The position numbers and the translations under genes were made by a program. This document shows, one piece after another, positions 24,131-35,929 of a stretch of DNA of 64,000 bases (position 1 is its first letter; the number at the start of each line of letters is the position of its first letter). The notes under the pieces were generated by a model, which saw nothing but the letters and a program-made list of their open reading frames with translations, did not search any database and was not told the DNA's origin. Origin of the DNA: Labia minor. Taxonomy: Eukaryota; Arthropoda; Insecta; Dermaptera; Spongiphoridae. Location of the stretch: positions 34,340,033-34,404,032 of the forward strand of contig OY720344.1 in the NCBI GenBank assembly GCA_963082975.1, in the 5' to 3' direction.

Positions 24131-24584
24131 TTAGATCTAATCTAATTAATTTCAAATTTATTTCCATGTGCTTAATTAAAACTAAATTCAGACAAAGAGA
24201 ATTAACATCCAATGACCATTGGATTTCTTTTTTACAAATATACTTTAAAATTGCATCCAAATGAGATTTCAATTATAATAGAGGTATATTCTATCTTGAA
24301 TTTTATTTATGTGTGTGCTTAAGCATATTATTATTGGATTAAATAGAAACAAAAAATTCGTACAGCTCTTTCTAACTCGAAATAGAATAAAAATGAAGTC
24401 TGATTAATGAGCTTTTTGAATTTTTATTTAATCTTTAGAAAAAAAATTCTTTATCAATTTGAATTAAAATTACAAGCAATGAAATATACACATTTCGGCT
24501 TCTCAACCCAAACAAAAAGAAAGCTTTTTAATAAAAACCATCAATCATCATTGCATAACATTCAAAATGCACATAAAACAAATT
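24131..24584. other. AT-rich spacer
   Basis: No gene or repeat recognised. The plus-strand frame 24407-24601 is driven by AT composition. Confidence 0.45.
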
Positions 24585-25067
24585 CGAGGGGAGGTCAATA
24601 AGTCCGTGACTTGTTGAATGAAAAGCAGGTTTTTGGATAAAAAAATTATTTTATTTTTCAACGTAGACTACTTTGAGTTCTATACAACATTACTCCATTT
24701 TCTTAATCCCTTCCAAAAAATAAGATTTGTTGAGGACATCTTTGGTGACGATTCACCCCGTGAAACCCACTGTTTTGACTGTTGTGTGGTCTCTGATGTG
24801 TTGTGGTGGATTCACGTTTTATCCACGGTTACGAAACGGCTCAAAAACTCGGTTTCAGAGATGTTTTTATATAATGCTTAATGAGCACACGAAATTCACT
24901 TTTTTCCATTTTCTTCTCAGTCTATTAATTGATGTCAAACAAAAACTAAAAGACCCAGCTGGTTCAAATTTAGACAGAAGTCAGCTGATAATTGTCTGCT
25001 CACAGGAGCAGTGTTCATTTAAGAGAAGGACAATTCAAAAAGTTACAGAATTATTGACCTGACCACG
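24585..25067 (-). mobile_element. Mariner element, internally deleted
   Basis: Ends are CGAGGGGAGGTCAATAAGTC and the inverse TTATTGACCTGACCACG. On the minus strand it preserves a catalytic-region motif (RFVTVDKT.IHH, about 24790-24850) and the QQSKQWVSRGE block, then jumps to the 3' coding end and the conserved TACGTTGAAAAATAAAA. A 5' untranslated part with GACCCAGCTGGTTCAAATTT is also present. Most of the ~345-residue transposase is missing, so it is non-autonomous. Related copies are at 28320-28795, 33519-33784 and 49451-49915. Confidence 0.85.
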
Positions 25068-25554
25068 TATATCAATAAATTTGAAACATCACAAAATGTT
25101 TAATTAAAAATTAATCTAATTAAATTATATATTTTTTAAGAATAATTTTAGTTTACTTATCTCAATAAAATAATCTTAATAAAATGTTATGTGTAGTTCA
25201 TATGATTAAATTAATTTAATGAAAATTAAAAATTCAAGTATTTTTATGATTCTTTAATTTTTTAAAAAATATAGAAATATTTATTATAGGAAGTATTAAA
25301 AAATTATTTAAAAATAAAAACCCCATTTATAAAAGTATTTTTTTAAGATATATATGGTAAATATGTACAATTTATATTCCCTTTCCAAAAAATCTCTGAA
25401 TTATCTATCTAATCACTGAATATAGAAAAAAAAGAGAATTCTAATAAAGCTTTCTTACAATTCCAAGGACAGGCCTTATATTATATTGGATATCTCATTA
25501 CTCTTAATCTATATTTATCTAAATATGAAAAATCGAGTCAAAAACAAGTTGATA
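25068..25554. other. AT-rich spacer
   Basis: Nothing recognised. Confidence 0.5.
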
Positions 25555-26170
25555 ATCAAGGTAAAGGTGAAAGGGACAAATACTGAATGGAAAGGGGGAA
25601 TCTTTTAGTCTTGTGACAGTTATAATTTTTCCATTGATAAGGAAATTAGTCCGGGGCTTGGAAGGGTAAAAACAGAAAAAAAATATAACCATGGAGATAA
25701 ATTACACCCGGATTGGTAATTACGTTACGATCGTTCATTTCCTCATAGTGTCTCCCTGACAATCGGATTCATTGTCCCATTCGCCCTCCAATCTTTCTCC
25801 AACACCCGCAACCCCCGTCACAAAGATCATGCATTTTTAATTACACGTAACGAGGAGTAGGTATGTATAATTTTAATTTCAGTAATATTTAATAGAATTT
25901 CAAATAATCGCAGGTCATCGATGGAGGAGTTGATATTGTGTAAATGGAGCCCCCCTATAAATCTCCATTACCATCGAGTAATATTTATATACGGACGTGA
26001 TTTCAATCTAAATATTTGATCTTGTAATGATGTCTGAGTTTTATTTTGTTGTTTTTAATCGGTTTCGAATGGACTGTGAGGGCGGAGGCAATAGAAATGT
26101 GGAGGGAAGATTCGACTCGGGGAGGTGGGGGAATTCTAATCATTCGTATTTTCTACCATTCGCTATACAA
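25555..26170. promoter_or_regulatory. Candidate conserved non-coding region
   Basis: About 600 bp of high-complexity, GC-richer sequence without repeats shared elsewhere in the window. Notable parts are CGGATTGGTAATTACGTTAC near 25710, GCCCTCCAATCTTTCTCC near 25784, and a purine-rich stretch GAGGGCGGAGGC near 26078. A 69-codon frame (26027-26236) is not gene-like. Function is inferred only. Confidence 0.3.
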
Positions 26171-26814
26171 AACTTCAATTTGATAAATCATTATTCCGGA
26201 AAGGCAAAAGTTACTTTATTACAATTTCATGCATAAAATATTTATTTTATTTTGATGTTTTATTAAAATAGAATATTCACATATTATACGTATATACAAT
26301 AATACTTAGGTACCTATATAAAAAAACAATAATAATAAATATACCTTAACTATAGATTTAATTAATTTTTGCTAAAAATATGAATTTAATCAAATTTCAA
26401 AACTTTATTCAAAAAAGAATTTAAAAATAAAAAAATAAACTTATAGGATTGAGAAGCATTATTTGTTAGTTTGGAACTAAATAATAAATCTATATTATAT
26501 TATATACTTAGTACATATAAATAAAATACCGAGTATCACTTCCGTTATCATATTTTCATTTTAACTTGGTTTAAAAAAGGTTAGGTACAAACATTTTTAA
26601 GTGGTTCTAGTTTTGTTTTGTTTTTCAAATATAAAACTTATCTCCATACACTATCAATCACATTTTTATACCTGTCTCCCACTTTTGTATCTTTCTTTGT
26701 ATTAAAATTTTTAAATTGCCCATTTTTCATAGGAATATGAATAACTGAAAAGTATATTAATGTATTATAATATAAAAATTTTATTTATTCTATCGATATG
26801 TAAATATTATAATA
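26171..26814. other. AT-rich spacer
   Basis: Low-complexity DNA with no supported feature. Confidence 0.5.
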
Positions 26815-27353
26815 CAGGGTGCTTCAAAAAAATGTATACACACTTTGAACTTCCATAGAAAATTTATTTACCGTTCTACAAAGTTAAATTTCAGGAAAAT
26901 AGAAAGCTGAAAGTCCAATGTAAATGAAACATAAATAACAAATGTTAATACTGTTCAAATTGGTGACCTGCAGCATCAATACAATTCTGAGTACGAGTCA
27001 CCACTGATTCTGTACATCGTATCAAAACGTCCAATGAGATTTCTCTACACACTGCTTGAATCTCATTCCAAAGAATGTCTAGGTTACGTGGTTTACGTTT
27101 GTACACCTCATCTTTTACTGTGCCCCACAAGAAGAAATCCAGTGGTGTAAGGTCTGGAGAGCGTGCTGGAAACTCGATTGGCCCCCTGCGTCCTATCCAC
27201 TGGCCCGACAAATTTTGATCCAGGTAAGCTCGTACGTCCCTGTGATAGTGCGGCGGGGCACCATCTTGTTGAAAATAAATATAACATTAGCCTTGTAGAG
27301 CGGGAAAACTACAATAGTTTAAAGTGTGTATACATTTTTTTTGAAGCACCCTG
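26815..27353 (-). mobile_element. Tc1/mariner-type element with C-terminal transposase fragment
   Basis: Perfect-looking ends: CAGGGTGCTTCAAAAAAATG at 26815 and its inverse ending CACCCTG at 27353, each flanked by TA, the expected Tc1/mariner target duplication. The inside holds only the C-terminal third of a transposase on the minus strand (about 27288 to 26945, stop at 26945). It starts FQQDGAPPHYHRDVRAYL with the second catalytic Asp, followed by ARSPDLTPLDFFLWG with the third acidic region, and ends GHQFEQY. An in-frame stop lies just upstream, near 27290. At 539 bp against ~1.3 kb for a full element it is internally deleted and depends on a source element elsewhere. Confidence 0.92.
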
Positions 27354-27765
27354 TATATATACAATTTTTTTTTTATTAATTACAATATTAATTTGGACTC
27401 GAGATCATTTTGGATCCAATTTTTTTTTTTTTTGTAATTTTCATTTTAATTCTATTCATTATTCTTTTTACTTATTATATATTTAAATTATATTCAAAAG
27501 TGGAAATTATTTCGTGAAATTTAATGATTCATTTAAAAGAAAATGCTGAAGATTGAATATGTACATTTTGAATATATATATTATGGTGTATATATATAGA
27601 ATTTTTTTATTCTTAGTAAATGAATATGAATGATTGATTTATTTTATTATTTTTTTCACTTATATAATAAAAATAATTCGTAGAAAGAATAATTTTTTGT
27701 CTCTTTCGCTCTGATAATTATAGGAAAATATGTAGAATTTAGGTAAAGTGGAATAATTCCAGCTT
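27354..27765. other. AT-rich spacer
   Basis: AT-rich sequence with a short TATA tract. No feature. Confidence 0.5.
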
Positions 27766-28140
27766 AGTCGATTTGTATCTATTTCCTTATAGCCGAATAG
27801 TAAAACAGAGGCCGGACCCCCCATTCTTGGCGTGCCGTATTCCGATTGCATGCACTTGCAATTAAGGCTAGTCGGAAAGCGAGGCGACTCATTTCGGTTG
27901 AAACGATTTTAGGGAAACAAACACTTCGGAAAAATTCATGCGATCCTCTTCGTCCCTTTCATTAGCACCCCAGAATTATTATATTTATTTATTTAATCAG
28001 TTTGCGATATCCGGTGCCGACACCTGGGCGGTCATTTCGGAGGAATACAGTAGCAAAAAAACAATTATCAGACCAATTGGGAAAGTCAACCACCCTGGTA
28101 CACATCAACCAAACAAATTATCATTTTGCTCTACGATTTA
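27766..28140. promoter_or_regulatory. Candidate conserved non-coding element
   Basis: A GC-richer non-repetitive island that includes GAGGCCGGACCCCCCATTC (about 27809) and GGTGCCGACACCTGGGCGG near 28012. The overlapping frames (27660-27851 minus, 27938-28141 plus) have no motif. Regulatory role is inferred. Confidence 0.3.
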
Positions 28141-28319
28141 AGGATGAAATAAAAAAAAATCTGTAAAAAATGAATGATGACCCGAATCGAGTCTCATCAT
28201 AAAATTGGACTTTTACTATAAAGTTATATAAATACCATAATATGTATTGCTTCCTTTTTATTTTCACTGTTAAACAAATTCTAACTCTCATATTGTTTTT
28301 CATCAATTAGATACAAGAA

Positions 28320-28795
28320 CAGGTAAATAAATTCTTGAAATTATTTTATTTTTCAACGTAGCCTCCTTTGAGCTCTAAACACTTCGTCCAACGTTTCTCC
28401 AAATTTTTTATCCCTTCCAAAATATAAGATTTGCCGAGGACATCAATATAGATTTGTTTGTAAGATGATTTCATCATTAGAGTCCAAACTCTTTCCACCG
28501 AGCCATTTCTTCAGGTTTAGAAAGATGAAATAGTTACTTGGGCTAAATCCGGAGAATAGGGCTGATGAGGGATCAATTCGTATTCCAATTCATGGATTTT
28601 CATGGGAATGCACTTTTTTCCATTTTCATCTCAAATCACGAGCTAGTTTGCTATTAATGGATGTCAAACAAAAACTAAAAGACTCATCTGGTTCAAATTT
28701 CGACACGAGTCAGCTGATAGTTGCTTGCCGACAGGACCATTTCATTTAAAAGACAGAAAATTCAAAAAGTCACGAACTTACTGATTTGCTCTCAT
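28320..28795 (-). mobile_element. Decayed mariner element
   Basis: Minus-strand remnant of the same mariner family as 24585-25067. It keeps the C-terminal block: YSPDLA, then WTLMMKS after a frameshift, then LEGIKNLEKRWTKCLELKGG and the TACGTTGAAAAATAAAA tail. It also keeps the 5' leader with TCATCTGGTTCAAATTTCGA. The left terminal repeat is eroded (AGGTAAATAAATTC) and the middle of the gene is missing. There are several frameshifts, so it is inactive. Confidence 0.85.
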
Positions 28796-29170
28796 ATTGA
28801 TCGAATAAATAGAGGACATGTGTCATAACAGATTTATTTCCAAATACTAGCAATTTTGTTGTTTAATATTATAAATGAAATAACTATAAAATAAATATGT
28901 TTTTTTTTTCAAATATTCTGTACTTGTAAGGAAAACAACATTTCCTTATCTGGTTTATCATTAATCTCATTACTATCTACTGTAGAAGGAGAAGAAAGTT
29001 TATAGTAAATCTAATCGTCAAAGTTTGATATTTATATCAGATGTAATTTGAATCTTGTGTGTAAAAACAAACTATACATCATTGTAAAAACAACTTTATC
29101 GATAAGATCGCAATTTGTCGATACGATTATCACAGATTGTTATTCTAGTTGAGTTTGATGTTCTTTTCAA
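28796..29170. other. AT-rich spacer
   Basis: No supported feature. Confidence 0.5.
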
Positions 29171-29500
29171 TTCGCTATTCAAAGTATATAAAAACAAATA
29201 GAGTTACCCTTGCAGGTTTTGTTGGCTGAAGGGAGGAGGGGTAGTAGTGCTCTTTTATAAATATATCAGGGGTGGCCGAGAGAGTTTCTGGTTTCCGTCT
29301 CGCTACTAATTCAATTGTATTCGCCTCACGCCCCCATTCTCTGCAGCCGATCGAGAAACCGATCATAAATCGGCTCAAGAGGGATGTCTGCAGGGCTACG
29401 GCCCCTTTTTTGAGTTCCCCCTTCCGCTTGCTTTCATAAAGTGTCCGCCCGAGTAATTAAGTTGTGATAATATTAGCGAAAGGGGAACAAAGGAGGGCTG
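29171..29500. promoter_or_regulatory. Candidate conserved non-coding element
   Basis: A complex, GC-richer island with AGGGGTGGCCGAGAGAGTTT near 29269, CTCTGCAGCCGATCGAGAAA near 29339 and GAGTTCCCCCTTCCGCTTG near 29412. The 67-codon minus-strand frame (29175-29378) has no recognisable domain. Function is inferred. Confidence 0.3.
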
Positions 29501-30235
29501 CTTAAGAAAATAGCTTTTAGATACTAGTAAAGATTAACTTGTGGTAAAATAAAATACATTACATCGTTATTCACTTTAAAAGCTTCAAAAGCCTATTCTT
29601 TATAGCTTGGGCTTGAAAGTTTTTAAAAAGTGCGATAAAATATGACTTTGAAATAAGACTAAAGCTGTAGGGAATAAGATAATCAATTAGAGAGACGAAA
29701 AAAGCTTTGGCTCGTTCGTTTTTTTTTCATATAAGACTGAAAATTGAGGAAAAAAAAAATCAGGGCAGGTTTTCAATATTTTTACTTAAATGAGTGGAAA
29801 AACTTCAAGAAAATTGATGAATAAGAGTCAACAAATAAAAGTTATTTTTGTGATAAAAGAAGTTATCTTTTAAATTATGTTAAATGATAAAAATTGAAAA
29901 AAATTAAAATTAATTAATAAATTATTACAAATTTACTGATTATATTATTATTATTATTATTATTAATGAAACAATTATAGATAATAATAATAATAAAAAT
30001 AAATATTTGAATTGCAGTGTATATTAATTTTGAAAAACATTGAATCCATTTTGCAGAATTCAAAAATAAAAAGAGTATAATTATTAACATAAATATATAA
30101 ATTTGAAATTGATTAAATCTAATAATTATTAAAATTTCAAAATAACTGATGCCTTATCTTGGAAAATATTTTTTTTTATATATTCTAATTAAAAGCATTT
30201 TAATTATTGTTTGATTGTTTGTTTTAGTACTGTCT
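29501..30235. other. AT-rich spacer
   Basis: Includes an ATT/AAT microsatellite near 29945-29995. No gene. Confidence 0.55.
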
Positions 30236-30560
30236 ATATTTGTTGGATGAGTGTCTTGGTTGCCACTGATTACCTACCCTCTTCCCCAAAGCAACACTCC
30301 GGTTGCCAAGTGATGACATGTTGCCTAGCAACCGCGAGAAATGACGTCATCAAGTCTTGAGTGAGTGTTTGGCCAATTCGAGATGACAAGACAATCACTT
30401 GGCTGGGACAGTAACAGCCCCTTTCCTCCCTTCTCTGGCACCCCTTGTGTCTTTGCTCGACCCTCACTTGGCGGCAGTCGCCTGCTTTTTTGGTGACCAT
30501 CCCAGCCTCCCATTAATGGATGGTGCTACGTTTTCAGATACGAATCGTTTGCTGCTGACG
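30236..30560. promoter_or_regulatory. Regulatory island with X-box and CRE
   Basis: A 325 bp GC-rich island bounded by AT-rich DNA. It holds several GGTTGCC half-sites (30259, 30301), a complete palindromic X-box and a complete CRE (separate entry), and CCCTCACTTGGCGGCAGTCG further on. Minus-strand frames of 62 and 76 codons cross it in two different phases, which argues against coding. Best read as an enhancer or promoter-type element. The target gene is unknown. Confidence 0.45.
30320..30349. promoter_or_regulatory. RFX X-box (GTTGCCTAGCAACC) next to CRE (TGACGTCA)
   Basis: 30320-30333 reads GTTGCCTAGCAACC, a full match to the RFX X-box consensus (GTNRCC, short spacer, RGYAAC). Eight bases later, 30342-30349 is TGACGTCA, the perfect CREB/ATF palindrome. 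RFX factors control ciliary genes in animals. Occupancy here cannot be judged from sequence. Confidence 0.6.
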
Positions 30561-31189
30561 GCATAAATAATTCATTTGCTAAAAAACGAGATTGATTTGG
30601 ACTTGGAATAGAGTGCCATTTCATATTGTACACAGAAGAGTTATTTTGAAATGATCTTCTTTATTGATTTTAAAATTTTAAAAAATTTTAGAATTTTTTT
30701 CATTAAAATTGGATGAAACTTACTTTTGAGGGTGACAACACATTCAATTGCAATTATATATATAATTTCAAAAATTTTATATAATGATATTATATTATAT
30801 TATATCATAGAATAAATCAAGATTTTACTTATTACAGTCATATCTCCAATTCTTGCCACGACACAAATATTTTTTTACGTTTCTCAAATATTATTAAATA
30901 AGTTAAGTTTTTCAATTTTGTAATTTCCTTTAATGAGAAGTAGATCAGTACTTCTTAAAGAGGTGGACTCCGGATCTTTGGGACAGTGGACTAGGCAGCA
31001 AAGAGATAAGTTGCCATTGAGTTCAATAAATCCATTGTCAAATAATATTAATTTAATTGTTTTTTATAAATACTTAGGCACAGTAATGAATGCTTACACA
31101 TATTAATCAAAACATAATAATAAAATGTTTATTTTATTTAGCTAAAATTGGCAAATTGACTAGTAAGAGGGATGCATATACAAAATTAA
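30561..31189. other. AT-rich spacer
   Basis: No supported feature. Confidence 0.5.
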
Positions 31190-31824
31190 AAATAAGTTGA
31201 CCTGTGGCCAGGTCCGAACCGACCGACGGTTTGAAATAAATTAATTTCCAGGTACAGAAACAATTTCAAATAATTTTAATATATCTATTAATGTAATAAA
31301 AACAGACAGGCATATAACATAAATAATTTTAATTTTATTTTATTTATAATATATATGTAAGACCAGGCTGTGGCGTCATGAATGGCTGGATGACGTCATA
31401 TAATTATAAATTAAGAAAAAAACTAATAAAGATGATTTTTCTCGAGTATAAAACCAATACAAAGTGCATGATTCGTGGTGATATGTAAAAAATCTCCTCA
31501 TGTGAAATTTGGTGTGAAAATAACCCTTTTCCTTACTATCGTCGATCGCTAATACTACCACTTCCGGTTTCCGGATTGGCACCAAAAGTTGATCAATTCA
31601 TCCCACTGATGCATTAAGTAAATATACCAAATTTCATCAAAATCCGTTGAGCCGTTCAGACTGTACACATCTATACGGACGGACAGACGGACGGACGGAC
31701 AGACATCATGCTAAAAATACTTTTTTCTGTTAAGAAAATGCATGATTCGTGGAGATATGTAAAAATCTCCACATGTGAAATTTGGTGTGAAAACAATACC
31801 TCCCTTACTATCGTCGGTCGGTAA
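31190..31824 (-). mobile_element. Family S element, copy 1 (reverse; Helentron/HINE-like, (GTCC)n core)
   Basis: Reverse-oriented copy of the family at 38666, 47508 and 54327. The 3' hairpin GACCTGTGGCCAGGTC is at 31199-31214, followed by ACCGACCGAC (31218-31227). The other end carries GTCGGTCGGT, the inverted partner, at about 31813-31822. The core is a (GGAC)n tract (about 31676-31702). A ~85 bp module (ATTCGTGGAGATATGTAAAA to ACTATCGTCG) occurs twice in direct orientation, at about 31468-31546 and 31744-31817. One of the two CRE octamers is intact (31391-31398); the other is mutated to TGGCGTCA (31371-31378). There is no coding sequence. Confidence 0.82.
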
Positions 31825-33518
31825 TAAGAATAGGGAACCGTGAGAAAAGAGCCTTGCTTCAAAACGTTTAAGAAGCAGTGAAGTGGATTAAAAATTAATA
31901 AATATTGTTTATCAATCACTATTACAATAAGAATTATTTTAAATTCTCATTAAGTTCATATAAAAATTTCTTAAATTAAAATTTTGTTTAGATTTTTATA
32001 ATTTAATTACTAATCTTATTATTCCTGCAAAAAAATAGTATGTACTTATGTGTCTTTCTGACCTCACATGTATTAGGGAGTTTTTGAGATGAAAAATCGA
32101 CCAGGATCATTTTAATTGTATTTTTCTTAATTGAAATAATTAGTATAATGTGTCACAAATTATATATTAAATCTAAATCAAAATATTACTTTAAAAAATA
32201 TTTTATTTATATAATGATGATGTTTATTATTATTATAGTAAAAAATAGTTTTATTTTATACTATAATAATAATAATATTATAATAATATAAAATAAAACT
32301 ATTTTCTATATATTATAAATAGAATATAACTATATATTAAAAAAAATTATTTCTTTATTTGATATTAAAATGATAAAAAATATCTTTTATTTTCCTTAAT
32401 ATATAGATATTATTTTTTATTAAATTAATTAAAATATTATTTTTAGAATAAATTAAATAATAAATAATAAATAATAAAAAATAAAATTATATTTGATCAT
32501 TAGAGTTTATTATAAATTAATAATAGTATATATATATATATATTTGAATAATTCTGAAAATTGGTAGAATTAAAATTTTTATAATCATTTGTGAACTAGA
32601 GTACTTATATATTTCAATATCGTGGATCTTTAGATAAATTCTTAATAAATTAATTTCTATATTTTTGAATAAATAAATTGATTTGTCATCATAAATATTG
32701 ATTATGTGCAATTAGAGGTAGTTACTATTTGTTCACCCTACTATGTTTACAAAAAGACCTAGATTTACAAAATTCTGTCACAGGACTCTTTTGAACAGGG
32801 CACCAAAATGGGTGACGAAACGTTGGAATTTAAGTTTCATTAACTAACGTGAATAAAGTCTGAATCAACTACTTGTAATAAAAGCATCCAGGGAAAAGAA
32901 AATATACATTATGATTTAATAATTTGTTGTACATATATATTAAATTAAATTTTGTTAATTTTTTGCTTTTTTTAAGTATGTAAGAAAATACTTAAGAAAT
33001 AATTTCAATTTTTAAATTTATCTTAATTATCTACGTCAGAACAGTTAGTTTACACTGAAAATATTATTTTCTTTTCGAATACTTAGATTCATATTTTTGA
33101 AAAAATTGAACATTGATTTTTTTTCTTTTCACAGATGTTTTTTTTAATTTAAAATACAAATAAAAAAAAACTTAGTGTAACTTAAATATAACCTGTTAGT
33201 ATATGATTATATAATTTCATATTCTTTTGAAAAATTGCCATTAGTTTTTCCAAAGAAGTAATTTCTAATAAGAATTTATTTCTTGTGGATTCTATAATTG
33301 CATTTTTAATTAGTTTTAAGAGTTTATTTTAAATTGGTAAATTACTATTAATGAAAGTATTTTTTAGCTTGAAATAATCAAGTTATTTAATTTGCAAATT
33401 CAGATATTATTACATTTTTTAGTTCAACTATTAGTGAAACTTTTATAAAAGTTTATAAAGTTTCTTTTTAAAAAAGATTATTTTTTATTTTAAAATTTTT
33501 TTCCATATATATAATGTA
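31825..33518. other. AT-rich spacer with possible retroelement scrap at 32790-32880
   Basis: Mostly AT-rich. GGGTGACGAAACGTTGGAAT (32811) followed by AATAAAGTCTGAATCAACTA (about 32852) resembles the non-coding end of Penelope-like retroelements, but the fragment is too short to be sure. No gene. Confidence 0.4.
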
Positions 33519-33784
33519 TGAGGGCAGGTCAATAGGTGTCTGGGTCTTTTTGAATCAAATACAGGTTTTTGGATAAAAATTTATTTTATTTTTCAATGTA
33601 GTCTCATTTGAGCATACATTTCATCCAACGTTTCTCCAATTATTTTATCACTTCCAAAAATTAAGATTTGTGAAGGACATCAATAATTGCCATTTCTGCT
33701 GATAGTTGCCTGCTAACAGAAGCAGTGTTGTGTGTTTAAGAGACGGAAATTTCAAAAAGTCACGGACTTATTGACCTGCCCTCG
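33519..33784 (-). mobile_element. Mariner-derived MITE (266 bp) with TA duplication
   Basis: Ends TGAGGGCAGGTCAATA and inverse CGAGGGCAGGTCAATAAGTC, flanked by TA on both sides (33517-33518, 33785-33786). It retains the mariner 3' end (ATTTTATTTTTCAATGTAGT) joined almost directly to the 5' leader (GCTGATAGTTGCCTGC), so nearly all coding sequence is deleted. Same family as 24585, 28320 and 49451. Confidence 0.9.
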
Positions 33785-33786
33785 TA

Positions 33787-34225
33787 CAAATAACTATATT
33801 TTAAATATGTTTACTTAAATAACTTATAAATAAAATAAAGAAATATAAATTTTAAAATATATAAGGTATAATGTATTATAATTTCATAATATAGTTTTTA
33901 ATATTCAAGGTTAAGGGACGAATAAGAAACTCTCAATTTCTCTTATATAATTTTATTATCAATCACTGGTTTCATAATAAATTATTAATTCTACCTATTC
34001 ATCTGATAAATCAATCCTTTCTTGTCATAATCAATTATTATACTTATTAAGTAGAATAATTTTTATAATAAAAGTATCGCGTAATATAATTGGTATTGTT
34101 TTTTTTATAATAATAAATGATCCCACTTTCTTGCTTGTAATTGTCAAACCATATCCATTTGGTCTTTTGCTCAATGATGATAAAGTTCGATTAACTTTTT
34201 AGTGGCGAATGCATTGCTCTTCATC
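33787..34225. other. AT-rich spacer
   Basis: No supported feature. Confidence 0.5.
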
Positions 34226-34735
34226 ATTACTTTATAGGTATTCAGGGCCATTTTAAGGGGGTTAATTGCACTAGATAATAGCTTTAATGAAAACAACAAT
34301 CTCGGTTCTTTATTTGAAACTCGCCCCTTCTTTTCCCCTCAACCCCTCCACTCTCATCCCCCATCTCTTTTTTGCGCTATATGCTCTAACGTTTACCGAA
34401 TACAGCCATCGAAAGGTTAACGAGCTTACCGCGTCTATTAGAGACATGCGAGGCTTGGCCTTAAACCTGTGACGTTGGAACGTGTGCGTGACAGCATGTC
34501 ACGCGTAACACGCACCCAATGCACAGAAATATGTCAAGTCTCTCTAATTTTTGAGTTGAATAGGAGAAACCCGGATAACTTTGTGAGTCGGGTCATTAAA
34601 AAGGACATTTGCGACAGTTTAACAAGGACGATAATTACGATAATGGCCCTATTAGTTAGTCTCAGGAAAAATGCAGATCAACACTCATTTAAAGGGAAGG
34701 TAAAGAGCTATTCCTAGTTCTACCAATTTGAAGAG
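34226..34735. promoter_or_regulatory. Candidate conserved non-coding region
   Basis: About 500 bp of complex, GC-richer sequence: C-rich CCCCTCAACCCCTCCAC near 34335, and GTGACGTTGGAACGTGTGCG near 34469. Two plus-strand frames (34287-34472 and 34469-34717) abut here, but neither has a known domain, and I see no splice or start context that makes them exons. Regulatory role is inferred. Confidence 0.3.
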
Positions 34736-35107
34736 AGAACTAACTAAAAACAAATCAACTTTGTCTCTATTACTATGAAAGGAGATAGAACTATTTTTAT
34801 ATAAAGGATATTCGATAGATAATAATATTTTGTAAAAGAAATAAAAACGTATAAAAGAAAGAAAGATTCTTAAAATTTAAAAGATTAAAAAAAAACACAA
34901 GAGGTTTATTATTTTATTTATAAAAACATCCCAACTATAGTCAAACTATTATCATATAAATAATATTTTCATCATATTTTATAAATTAATTGTTATTTTG
35001 TTAATAAGTTTTAGACTATATAATATTAAATATAAATTCTGGGATAATTTTTTACAGAACAATTATTAAAAATTTATGGGTGATAAACGAATAAGCAATA
35101 TTTATCT
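34736..35107. other. AT-rich spacer
   Basis: No supported feature. Confidence 0.5.
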
Positions 35108-35412
35108 ATATCCATAGCTCTAGGGAACTCGAAAGTTCTTGGCCGCAACAAGGACAATTCTCTAAGAGTCTACTATATATTCTGAGCTATAACTCCTACT
35201 CCAACTCCTACTTTCTTCCAACTCTCTCCCTTCCTACAATGTCCACCCACTGAGTTCTTAGTCTTCCAAGCGGACGTTTCCCAATCGGTCTGCCCACCAC
35301 AATATATTTTTCGCCATTCTTTCCTCTCCCATTCTAGCCACAATCCCTGCCCATCGCAGCCTTCTCGATTTTATAACCCTAACTATCCCTGGAGATGCAT
35401 AGAGGCCAATAA
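35108..35412 (-). mobile_element. Non-LTR retrotransposon tail (pseudogene fragment)
   Basis: Translated on the minus strand, it shows the C-terminal signature of arthropod endonuclease/reverse-transcriptase elements: SRRLRWAGIVARMGEERMAK, then, after a frameshift, GRPIGKRPLGRLRTQWVDIV. Stops and shifts break the frame, and no reverse-transcriptase core remains. It is a 5'-truncated dead copy. Clade is not determinable from this part. Confidence 0.75.
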
Positions 35413-35929
35413 CCAATTGTCTGATATTATTAAAATAAAAAAATTTAGGAAATAGGATGATAGCTCAGAACTAGAATGATGTGGTTGTTGAGGCCAGGAT
35501 AAATTTACAATATACAAAGATATTGATTGTCATAATTTTAATATACAATAATATAAAAAAAAAATTAAATTATGAAAATAAATCCTTGCATTACTCCACC
35601 TCTGTAATAGAACTGCAAATAGATAATATATAGTATCAGTATCCTTATTAGGAAAGGAATTTCTCAATTATTATATTATCTGACTTTGAGGGACTCGGGA
35701 TCTATAACTTTAGTGACAAGTAAACATGAATACTTCACTTTTTCAAAAGTTAACATGACTATGATTTTAAAAAACATAGTAGTATTGAATATAAATTGTA
35801 TTATATTTTTTTAATTTTTTATGATATCCACTCATTTCAATTCAAATGAGGCAGTACTTTATTGGAAAACAGTAAACAATTCAAGCAGAATAAAACCAAA
35901 GGATAAATTAAGATCTAGGTCAGAATTAT
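35413..35929. other. AT-rich spacer
   Basis: No supported feature. Confidence 0.5.

Noticed and set aside
34287-34717. Two adjoining frames as a two-exon or frameshifted gene
   Set aside because: No recognised domain in either, and no intron signals. The shift at 34469 is just adjacent frames in a GC island.
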